Assembly: GCA_036897485.1 (NCBI GenBank)
Contig: JAYMTF010001001.1
Location: 1-27,383, forward strand
Source: Pelargonium nanum
Taxonomy: Eukaryota > Streptophyta > Magnoliopsida > Geraniales > Geraniaceae
Length of the DNA: 27,383 bases
Reading direction: 5' to 3'
This document shows, one piece after another, positions 20,626 through 27,383 of the stretch. Numbering within the stretch: position 1 is the stretch's first letter; the number at the start of each line of letters is the position of its first letter. Made by a program: the position numbers and the translations under genes. A model generated the notes under the pieces. That model saw nothing but the letters and a program-made list of their open reading frames with translations. It ran no database searches and had not been told where the DNA came from.

Positions 20626-20926
20626 TAACACAAATGTACAAGTAACATAAGAAATCATCATTCAATCAAAAATAAATAAAAATTGTTCAAGTAAAATAGT
20701 ATACTTCTTATTTAATCAAGGACATGAGCATCAAATTCAAGTGTAATTGTCATCCTTAATCTCATTTTTACCTTTTTAGAATTATATATAAATTGGGGAC
20801 TAAAAATCAAAATTTGGACAGCAACTGGGGTGTGGGCCTAGAAGTAAAAAAATGGGCCGAAGGTGACATTTATCAAAAGGGTCAACGTCAGGCCCATCAG
20901 AATAACATTTTAAAAAATGCAAAACT
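20626..20926. other. Intergenic, AT-rich, no gene seen
   Basis: Spacer between the LINE remnant and the tRNA-like gene. I see no open frame, RNA gene or terminal repeats. A T-rich stretch upstream of the tRNA-like 3' end is not a clear Pol III terminator. Confidence 0.4.
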
Positions 20927-20994
20927 TGGAGATGCGGGGATCCCCGTACCTCTCGCATGCTAAGCGAGCGCTCTACCATCTGAGCTACATCCCC
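20927..20994 (-). tRNA. tRNA-Ala(AGC) gene with deleted T-loop, probable pseudogene
   Basis: The minus strand reads GGGGATG TA GCTC AGATGGTA GAGC G CTCGC TTAGCAT GCGAG AGGTA CGGGG AT CCCCG CATCTCC A. The acceptor stem (GGGGATG with CATCTCC), D stem, anticodon stem and AGC anticodon all match plant tRNA-Ala. The T arm has both stem halves (CGGGG and CCCCG) but only two bases between them, so five bases of the seven-base loop are missing. Length is 68 nt instead of 73. The B box, which includes the T-loop, is destroyed, so Pol III transcription and normal folding are doubtful. It lies about 250 bp upstream of the membrane protein gene, on the opposite strand. Confidence 0.85.
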
Positions 20995-21247
20995 AGATGA
21001 GAGCGCCTTGCAACACACAAATGATAACCTTAACATTCTCTTTCTTACTCGAATCAAATCTGAGATCTTAGGTCTTCTCTCCAACGGTCAAAAATACCCC
21101 TCCCATCGAATTTCAAAAAATGCTACCGTTGGAAACGTCAATATTTATGTACCCCCATCCCCAAGTCTTCTACATTCAAAATTCTCACCATCCGCATCCA
21201 AAATTAGCATCTCCAACCCAAATTTTTTTCACAGTTCGATCCGCGAA

Positions 21248-21802
21248 ATGGGTTCTTCTTCAATCCACGAATCGCACCGCCACACTCACAACATCTTCCT
21301 CTTCTGCAACTACATCCTCATGGGCGCAGCCTCCAGCTGCATCTTCCTCACTCTCTCCCTCCGCCTCGTCCCGTCCCTCGCTGGCTTCTCCCTCATCCTC
21401 CTCCACGCCCTCACCATCGCCGGAGCGGTCTCCGGCTGCACCGTCGCCACCACCGGCTCCAACAAGTGCCACGCCACCCACATGGTAGCCTCTGTCCTAA
21501 CGGCTATATTTCAGGGTTCTGTCTCAGTCCTCATCTTCACCCGAACCGGCGGCTTTCTGGAGAATTTGAAGTCCTATGTGAGGGAAGACGATGGGGCTGT
21601 GATTTTGAAACTGGCTGGTGGGTTGTGTGTGTTGATGTTTTTCTTGTTGTGGGTCGCTTTGACACTTGCGTTTGTGTTGAGGTACTATGCTTTTGCCGGA
21701 GAAAATGTGGTTGTGCTTGGCAGTGGTGGTGGTGGTGGTCAGAGAAATGGTAAGGTTCAAGAAGAGGACTTGAAGGATTGGCCATGGCCTTTTCAAGTTT
21801 AG
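21248..21802 (+). CDS. Small four-helix plant membrane protein, uncharacterised family
   Basis: An intronless frame of 184 residues starting MGSSSIHESHRHTHNIFLF. Four hydrophobic segments are visible at about 15-38 (FLFCNYILMGAASSCIFL), 44-66 (LAGFSLILLHALTIAGAVSG), 79-100 (HMVASVLTAIFQGSVSVLIF) and 120-150 (LKLAGGLCVLMFFLLWVALT). A five-Gly run and an acidic tail ending DWPWPFQV follow. It resembles a plant-only family of small transmembrane proteins, with Arabidopsis members such as At3g02640 and At5g36710 as I recall, that have no established function. The ATG at 21248 is preferred to the longer upstream frame because it begins the conserved SHRxTHN-FLFCNY part and the upstream part is low-complexity. 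The coding part is clearly GC-richer than its flanks. Confidence 0.82.
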   Translation: MGSSSIHESHRHTHNIFLFCNYILMGAASSCIFLTLSLRLVPSLAGFSLILLHALTIAGAVSGCTVATTGSNKCHATHMVASVLTAIFQGSVSVLIFTRTGGFLENLKSYVREDDGAVILKLAGGLCVLMFFLLWVALTLAFVLRYYAFAGENVVVLGSGGGGGQRNGKVQEEDLKDWPWPFQV

Positions 21803-22212
21803 ATGTTTATCTACAGTTCTTTAATTATTTTTTGGATAAGTGGTGGATGTTTATTTATGATTAGTTATGTACTTATGTGGTTTGTATAATACCATATGTG
21901 TGTAAAGACAGAGCAAGACTTGTGAAATCTTTCCATGTTGGAGAGATGTGCAAGTGTTGGACTGAAAAATACAGAGATGTTTTTTTGGTAATAAACTTAA
22001 TTTAATTAGTTTGAGCCTTTTGTACTTTGGTCAACAATCTTGTTTTTCATTTTTGAATGGGTTTTGGTATGTTTAGGTATATGTATGAGAAACTGGACAA
22101 TGATCATAAAGTGGATTGTATATTTGATTAGATCAATGTTAGTGTTCTAGTTGAGGTTTTGTCCAAAGTTGGTGGTCACTGGACCAGTTGTGACAGGCAA
22201 ATTTAAACTTTA
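21803..22212 (+). other. 3' UTR and spacer after the membrane protein gene
   Basis: The 3' UTR probably reaches about 22000, where AATAAACTTAATTT-like sequence offers a polyadenylation signal near 21990. The remainder up to the transposon holds no gene. Bases about 22150-22200 (TTTTGTCCAAAGTTGG...TCAC) weakly mirror the outer right flank of the next element and may be its worn outer left terminus. Confidence 0.45.
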
Positions 22213-22269
22213 ATTGTACCAGAGTTAGTACCTACACTTCTATTTTGCACCTAATTGAGTACCTACCGT
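22213..22269 (+). repeat. Left terminal inverted repeat (outer 57 bp)
   Basis: Matches the reverse complement of 23707-23763 with five substitutions and no gaps. Confidence 0.88.
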
Positions 22270-22311
22270 TAACTTCATCGTTAACTCGATGACGTGGCAG
22301 TTAACTTTTTT

Positions 22312-22391
22312 TCGGCGACCGGAAAATTCAATACATGAATTATCCGGCAACCGGATAATGCAAGACATGAATTTTCCGGCGGCCGGAAATT
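22312..22391. repeat. Palindromic CCGG-centred sub-repeats, left arm
   Basis: Successive palindromic units centred on CGGCGACCGG, CGGCAACCGG and CGGCGGCCGG, each flanked by GAATTWTC and GAWAATTC-like arms and spaced about 32-35 bases apart. The same kind of unit is found in the right arm (23582-23665). Confidence 0.78.
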
Positions 22392-22848
22392 TTAAAATAC
22401 CCTAATTTCTTGAATTTAAAACCAAAACCAAAATTTAGTGATCCATCAACCAAACTCCAAATTCAATGACCTATTTATTCAATTGAAATTGCAAAAACAA
22501 AAACATTAGAACTTAAACTAAAACCCAGATTGCAATTCATTGTTGTATTTGCCACATCTCATCTCTCTCCTCTCACTTCCAACACCACTGGAACAAAATC
22601 AAGAGTTGCCTCTTCTTCTTCCCAAACACTTGACCAGCTCTCCTTCCTAAAAAACAACCCATTTCCAGATTCACCTTAACAAAAATTTCAAATCTCCTTT
22701 ACCCTTTTCCAGATTCACCCTCCCCTTATCCCACTTACCCTCTCTCCGCATCTCCTGCTTCCGACGCTACTGGACCAGAGTCGGCGTCCTCAGAAACGTC
22801 CCCGTCAGCGGCGAGCGTCACCACCTCTCTCATCTCTCTCATCTCCTC

Positions 22849-23190
22849 TTCTCTGGCCTTGAGAGCGTCCACGAGCCAAGTTAGGGCTTCTCCACCGAAC
22901 CCTAGAGGAAGCTTCGACCTGGGCTTCGAAATGCAGAGCAACTCGAAATTGGACCACCGCTTGTCGCGCACGAGGGCCTAGTCGAGCCGGCAATCGCCGT
23001 TGAGGACCTCCATGACGGCATAGTTGACGCGATTCTCGATGCCGAGGAGGAGGTCGAGGTTGAGGAGACCGACGTCGGCGTCAATGGCGACGACGGAGAA
23101 GCCGAGACAGGCCGGAGAGAGGCCGGCATTGGCGGTGGTGGTGGTCTTGCCGATGCCACCCTTCCCGGAGGTAATGACAACGACGCGAGG
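22849..23190 (-). pseudogene. minD (fragment): Captured fragment of a chloroplast MinD division-site ATPase gene
   Basis: Read on the minus strand from 23190 the frame gives PRVVVITSGKGGIGKTTTT, then VVAIDADVGLLNLDLLLG, ENRVNYAVMEVLNGDCRLD, a TAG stop at 22980-22978, and then ALVRDKRWSNFELLCISKP, RSKLPLGFGGEALTWLVDAL. This follows plant MinD closely over about 113 residues, including the deviant Walker A motif (KGGxGKT). MinD is the ATPase that positions the chloroplast division ring. Only its N-terminal third is here. After LVDALKARE the sequence no longer resembles MinD. Upstream, LSLKQQPKPQSLSLTLSSINT could be part of the captured transit-peptide region. The fragment sits between inverted arms of a transposon and is GC-rich compared with its surroundings. 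It cannot make a working MinD. Confidence 0.9.
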
Positions 23191-23581
23191 AGTGTTGATG
23201 CTTGAGAGAGTGAGAGAGAGAGATTGGGGTTTGGGTTGCTGCTTGAGAGAGAGATTGGGTTCGATTCTCGTTGTTTCTCATTTGGATCTCACAAAGGGTT
23301 GTTGCTTGAGTGCTTGCTTCCATTTTGTTCTGGTTATGATGAGTTTTTTGTCTTAATTTTTGCTGGATTGGGATGATGCGTACGGTTTAAGGGTTTTGTG
23401 GCTGTGTTTCAGTTGTCGAAGAATTAGGATTGTGCTTATGTTTATCTTATTATATTTTTTGAATTTTGAAACTATGTTCTGTAGCTTATTTGGAGATTGT
23501 GATTGAATTTCAGAGAAAAGCTAGGTGTTTAAATGATTTTGGATTTTAAATACCTTTTAATTTTAGCTGGTTTGAAATTTT

Positions 23582-23665
23582 TGAATTTTCCGGCGACCGG
23601 AAAATTCAAGAGTTGAGTTTTCCGTGCGCCGGAAAATTCATATATTGAATTTTCCGGTCGCCGGC
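23582..23665. repeat. Palindromic CCGG-centred sub-repeats, right arm
   Basis: Three palindromic units centred on CGGCGACCGG, CCGTGCGCCGG and CCGGTCGCCGG with AATTTTC and GAAAATT arms, mirroring the left arm of the same transposon. Confidence 0.78.
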
Positions 23666-23706
23666 TTGTCACATCATCGAGTTAACAGATTATTTAACAG
23701 GAATGG

Positions 23707-23763
23707 ACGGTAGGTATTCAATTAGGTACAAAATAATAGTGTAGGTACTATCTCTGGTACAAT
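23707..23763 (-). repeat. Right terminal inverted repeat (outer 57 bp)
   Basis: Inverted partner of 22213-22269. It is followed outward by AAAAGATTGGGTATTAAACG, which may still belong to the element. Confidence 0.88.
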
Positions 23764-23875
23764 AAAAGATTGGGTATTAAACGTGACTTTCGGCCAAACT
23801 TTGGGTACCAAAATTGCCTTTATTCACAATTTTAAATACTGAAATACATTTCTTTATTTAAAAAATACTTGTTTT

Positions 23876-24575
23876 TTTTTTAATGCAAAAGGTAATAATT
23901 TATTAATTCAAATAAAACGATAACAAAGACGATATAAAACTCGGGCTTGAAAATCTATCTACACAAATAAGTCTGACAAAAAATTTGAAAATCTAACTAA
24001 TTCGTGGGCCACTCGGTTCACAGAAAAACCCGAAAATAAAAATTGATACTAACAAACCGGGCTACAATGGCTAAAACATCTCGATTAATCAAACAAAAGG
24101 CACTAGAATTCTCATCATTAGCCTGAGTTATCAAGTTGAATGCATTGGAATCCTACCCTCCAGCCTGAAAAGCACGAACAACATACAACGATTGCACTTG
24201 AAGTTAAAGGCGACAACATGGATAGCTTTGCCAACGATCTCTCGTAACCATTGGTCTGCCATCTGACTCGACAACAAACTCGAAGGCTGATGACTATGGT
24301 CAAACCACCACATTCCAAGTTACTTTCTCCTTCTCTGCAATCGCCTCCTGCTGCCCTACACGCACACCAATAAAAAGAACTTACCGTGAACTTACGCCGC
24401 ACTGCAAACTTAACAACCTGTTAACTTGCTATCAAAGCAAGACTCGCTTTCTTAACAAGAGAGATCGCAATTTGTTATATGAAAATACAAGATATTGTTG
24501 CCGCTTTAAAAATCAAAAGCAATCATACCAAACAGAAACTCTAGCCGACTCTCAAAACAGCAGAGAGAAAGAGAG
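23876..24575 (-). mobile_element. LINE-derived insertion with perfect 17-bp target-site duplication
   Basis: On the minus strand the element starts at 24575 with a pyrimidine-rich stretch (CTCTCTTTCTCTCTGCTG) and ends in an A tail, seen as the T run from about 23872 to 23881. Near the 3' end it reads VNRVAHELVRFSNFLSDLFV and a stop, the C-terminal motif of the LINE RNase H, then a 3' UTR with TTTGAATTAATAAATTATTACC typical of plant L1 elements. The sequence taaaaaatacttgtttt is exactly repeated at 23859-23875 and 24576-24592. No reverse transcriptase is present. The perfect duplication indicates a fairly recent insertion compared with 5400-6418. The pyrimidine-rich 5' end suggests an internally deleted element rather than simple truncation. 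Confidence 0.85.
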
Positions 24576-24592
24576 TAAAAAATACTTGTTTT

Positions 24593-25019
24593 ATTTTCAT
24601 ATTTTAAAAAAATATTCATTTTATTAATAATTAAATAATTAATAACGCTACTCCAATAAAAACACGACAAACGTAAAATCTAATACATTAACTAGAGCAA
24701 CCTAATTTGGAGATCTGGAATGTTTAAAAGAATGTTCAATTGTCATATAGATGGTTAAAATTTTGACTCCAACAATGGAATTATGTGATCAATCGTTGTT
24801 TTTTTCACTAATGTCTGAAGTGCAGCGGTGTAGAGAAATAGACATGAACTCAAAATAAAAGTAATATCTTTCTGTCGTCAAAAAACATAATATCTTTCAA
24901 AAATGAATGACCAGATGAATATTTATGTATATAACAACTAAAATATGATTCAAATCAAAATAACATGAAAAGTATCAATTCAACCACATTAAGCAAATTC
25001 CCACAAACTAACATATAAT
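24593..25019. other. Intergenic, very AT-rich, no gene seen
   Basis: Holds no open frame or recognisable RNA. It may contain worn transposon sequence, but I could not find paired terminal repeats. Confidence 0.4.
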
Positions 25020-25322
25020 TAAAGTGTGTGGGATGACATTTGGGTTGGGGCAGATGAGATGGTAGATCTCGGTTAAGGGTTAAGGAGAGGGTGGGTGGTT
25101 GTGCGGTCTGGTAGTGAAGAGGAAGAGGTTCAATTTGTGGAGGCTCCTAGGAGGGTGGTCGGCCGCGAGGGTGTGCTAGCTCTGGTGGAGAGCGGGAGGA
25201 GCAGGGACTTGGTGACGATGGTGTGGCGGGGGTGGGAGGTTGGATCAGACCATAAAGGAGTTGGCTAAAACTAAATGTTAATGGAGCGTCGTTTGGGGAT
25301 AAGGGCAACTATGATGCGAGTT

Positions 25323-25565
25323 TAGAGCTTGCAAAATGGTACCCGACCCCCAGATACCCGAAATCTGTAGGATCGGATTTGGGTATACAATTATCAATTC
25401 AGAGAAAATCGAACCGAAGTTGGGTTAATTATGAAATTTTTGGGTCGAGTATACCCTGCAAAAATAATGCATTTTATGTCTAAAACTAGAAACCCGACCA
25501 ACCCTATAGAGTCGGGTTAGGGTTAGGATTCATCCCTGACCCGACCCTAAATTTTGCCACCTTTA
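25323..25565. mobile_element. hAT-type MITE nested in a LINE remnant
   Basis: A 243-bp element starting TAGAGCTTGCAAAATGG and ending ATTTTGCCACCTTTA, imperfect inverted termini of the TAGRGGTGGCAAA kind seen in plant hAT elements. The interior is full of GGGTCGGGT and ACCCGACCC blocks. The flanks TGCGAGTT (25315-25322) and TGCGAGCT (25566-25573) form an 8-bp target-site duplication with one change, the length expected for hAT. There is no coding capacity. Confidence 0.8.
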
Positions 25566-25917
25566 TGCGAGCTAGTTGTTAATGGATTGGAGTGGTAGGG
25601 TGATGGGTGATGGGTGGTGGGAGGATGGTTTGGCGTGGGACGGTGGAAGTGGGTATCGGGTATGGGTTGGTCGTAGGTGACGATGGAGTCGGATGCCCTA
25701 GTGGTGGTTCATACAGTACAAGTTTGAGGGGAGGACAACTATGCATTCGACTTGTTAGTTAAGGATATATGTTATTTAGTGTCAGAATGATTAGATGGAG
25801 TGTGTTAGTTTTGTACGTCGATTTGCGAATTGGGTTGCACATGCATTAGTTAGGCCTCGATTTCTTTGTTAGATCTTGAGGTGTGGACTGATGTTCGGTC
25901 CCCATCAGGGATTATTA

Positions 25918-26012
25918 TTTTTTATAAGCAAGCGTACCGACCGAGAGTCCAACCTGAGATCTCTAGAGGAGCAAACACATTAAGGCAATTGCTCCGATGA
26001 TAGTTGATCCGC
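25918..26012 (-). mobile_element. tRNA-derived SINE nested in a LINE remnant
   Basis: A minus-strand element of about 95 bp. On the minus strand it runs from GGCGGATCAACTATC through GGTTGGACTCTC, which resembles a Pol III B box (GGTTCGANTCC), to a short A-rich tail (the T run at 25918-25923). Flanks CAGGGATTATTA (25906-25917) and CAGAGATTATTA (26013-26024) match at 11 of 12 bases and serve as target-site duplication. I cannot assign the SINE family. Confidence 0.65.
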
Positions 26013-26079
26013 CAGAGATTATTACTCTTTTGTTGGATGATTTGAATTAATATATATCGTTTGGTTGAGCTAAAAAAAC

Positions 26080-26619
26080 ATATGGTGGAAATGAATGATT
26101 ATAACAAATGGTTACTGACTCGAGGATGATTACGAATTTTAATTTCGTTAATTTCATTAGTTATGTTGTTTGTTCGAAAGAATTTATGAGTTGTTGGATT
26201 TGTCATTTTTTTAAAAGAAAAAAATATAGCCAAAGTGTAATACAATGTGATTTTTGGGGTGTACACCACCCATTTAATTCGATTCAGAGCTAAGTCACGG
26301 TAAAAGCTCCTCACTCTACCAATATGTGGGGTTAGTTACGAAGTATTATTTATTAGATTACATTTGTGCTTATTTTAATATTTAACGTCATAAGTATTTA
26401 CATGTCTAATTAATGTAGGCACTATTTTATAACAATGTGATTTAGGTCAACTGACAGCTGATCGAACTAATCATCTTGACGGTCCCTTTTTTAGAGTATA
26501 TATGTAAAAGTGAGGTCAACTCGTATCAAATTTAGGTCGACCATAAGAGTTCGATGTTCCTATTGGAGCTCTTGCAAATTAGAAAAGTATACAAGAAAGG
26601 AATTGTCAGTGTTTTAACT
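26080..26619. other. Intergenic, no gene seen
   Basis: AT-rich DNA without a supported gene. The phrases TTTAGGTCAACTGAC (about 26441) and TTTAGGTCGACC (about 26531) are similar but do not define an element. Confidence 0.4.
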
Positions 26620-27383
26620 AAACATTGGGTAAATGGCACGGGTTCGGCAAGTGTACCTCTTGTGCCGAAGTAATATTGAGCTCTTGAGAAACTCGAGTAT
26701 CGAATCCACAGAGAATACGCTAGATTATGTGATGGAATAACTAATTTAATTCAAAGACGCTTAGAGAATTGAAATAAATGTAATAAGAAAATAAATAATT
26801 GTGGTATTTGTGAAACAATAAAATAAATGACAATTAATGTAAAGATAGAGTATGTGCAAAACTCAAGTGAATGCCACAAAAGCAAACATAGGTTAAGAGG
26901 ATAGATACTAATATGTTGTGAATTGTTCCTCATAGAGCTAGTGACTGTGGTGAATTGATCAAGCTGGTATGTAAATGCTAATTCACTCAAAATTGTATGA
27001 CACAAGCTTGTCACTCGCAAGGCCACACCCGGTGCTAAGTCACTACGCCTGAAGAAGACTCAATGTTCAACAATACAAACCGAGCTATGAGAATTGATGG
27101 AAGCCCTAGAGCATTGATGTAACCTCTACACCTTCCAACTTTGGGATTTCAATTCATGGTTCCAAGGTTTGTTCCCAAACACTTGCAACTAATTCACGAC
27201 TCACACCTAAAATCAACTAATTCAAAAAAATACCTAAGAATAATTACTCATAAACAGTCACATTAATTCAACCAACAATCACCATTTATAAGGCTCACAA
27301 TGCACACACAAGAAATTTAGCTAGACAAAGATGAAGAGAAATCAAATACACAAGCAAATAAACTCATAAACATCATTCTCATT
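26620..27383. mobile_element. Probable old LTR-retroelement non-coding sequence, runs off the right edge
   Basis: The stretch around 26638-26715 (GGTTCGGCAAGTGTACCTC, then TATCGAATCCACAGAGAAT) resembles a phrase common in non-coding parts of plant Ty3/gypsy-type elements. It is followed by low-complexity A-rich sequence and CTAAGTCACTACGCCT-like text. No protein domain is visible and the element is incomplete within the window. Family, orientation and limits are tentative; treat it as a fossil. Confidence 0.35.

Larger units (their letters stand above)
22213..23763. mobile_element. Non-autonomous TIR DNA transposon (Pack-MULE-like) carrying a gene fragment
   Basis: The ends are inverted copies. 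Bases 22213-22269 (attgtaccagag...cctaccgt) match the reverse complement of 23707-23763 with 52 of 57 bases. Weaker inverted similarity continues inward through GTTAACTCGATGA.GTG.CA and the GACCGGAAAATTCA repeats to about 22400 and 23575, so each arm is roughly 190 bp. There is no transposase. The interior contains a fragment of a MinD gene on the minus strand. Long arms plus a captured host fragment are the hallmark of Pack-MULEs. I found no clear 9-bp target-site duplication. The true ends may lie further out, near 22150 and 23820, because the right flank (TTTGGGTACCAAAATTGCC) looks like family sequence. Confidence 0.78.
25020..26079 (+). mobile_element. Decayed LINE 3' region with two nested insertions
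   Basis: Sense-strand remnants of the LINE segment after the reverse transcriptase. Around 25270-25310 the sequence reads much like KLNVNGASFGDKGNY-type RNase H starts. At about 25820-25862 it reads FVRRFANWVAHALVRPRF, the RNase H C-terminal motif. A 3' end with GATTTGAATTAATATATATCG and a short A run lies at about 26040-26079. The frame is broken many times. It is interrupted by a hAT-type MITE (25323-25565) and a SINE (25918-26012), so it is older than both. The 5' limit is approximate. Confidence 0.7.

Noticed and set aside
20800-21084. Minus-strand frame including VAQMVERSLSMREVRGSP
   Set aside because: This peptide is the translation of the tRNA-Ala sequence, a frequent false ORF.
21120-21796. 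Several long open frames on both strands over the four-helix protein gene
   Set aside because: They come from GC-rich, Ser/Thr/Ala-biased codons of the real gene; none has membrane segments or homology.
23024-23356. Plus-strand frame of 110 codons in the transposon
   Set aside because: It is antisense to the captured MinD fragment, whose minus-strand reading gives clear MinD motifs.

Overview
This window is nuclear DNA of a flowering plant, most likely a eudicot. Its genes have many short introns with GT/GC-AG borders and AT-rich non-coding DNA, and the proteins are plant-specific families: a SAC9 phosphoinositide phosphatase, a chloroplast rhodanese-like membrane protein and the symbiosis ion channel CASTOR. 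CASTOR is normally kept by plants that form arbuscular mycorrhiza and is lost from Brassicaceae, so the species is probably a mycorrhizal host. I cannot name the species.

Layout, left to right. Bases 1-3334 hold the 5' part of SAC9 on the minus strand; the rest of the gene lies off the left edge. Its promoter and 5' UTR region runs to about 5060. A decayed, 5'-truncated LINE with a recognisable target-site duplication occupies 5400-6418. A 13-exon rhodanese-like gene runs rightward from 7196 to 13538. It is read head-to-head with SAC9 and tail-to-tail with CASTOR (14549-19952, minus strand), which I could resolve exon by exon. Beyond 20 kb the window becomes repeat-rich. It holds a LINE remnant (about 20150-20625), a tRNA-Ala gene that has lost its T-loop (20927-20994), a small intronless four-helix membrane protein gene (21248-21802), and a terminal-inverted-repeat transposon carrying a captured MinD gene fragment (22213-23763). 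A second LINE copy follows with a perfect 17-bp target-site duplication (23876-24575). Next is a decayed LINE (about 25020-26079) containing a nested hAT-type MITE and a nested SINE. The right edge looks like non-coding sequence of an old LTR element.

The strongest observations are about splicing. CASTOR has two alternative 99-bp exons in tandem, 51 bp apart, both phase 0 and both encoding the inter-RCK linker and the start of the second RCK domain. This is the layout of mutually exclusive exons. The rhodanese-like gene has two GC-AG introns, a NAGNAG acceptor and a duplicated 3' splice site whose upstream copy would give a premature stop. The captured MinD fragment and the T-loop-less tRNA-Ala are the other notable items.

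The genes do not form a pathway. SAC9 acts on phosphoinositides, the rhodanese-like protein is predicted to sit in a chloroplast membrane, and CASTOR works in the nuclear envelope. All exon borders were read by eye from splice consensus, frame continuity and remembered homologues. Frame sums close exactly: 657 aa for the rhodanese-like protein and 904 aa for CASTOR with one alternative exon.
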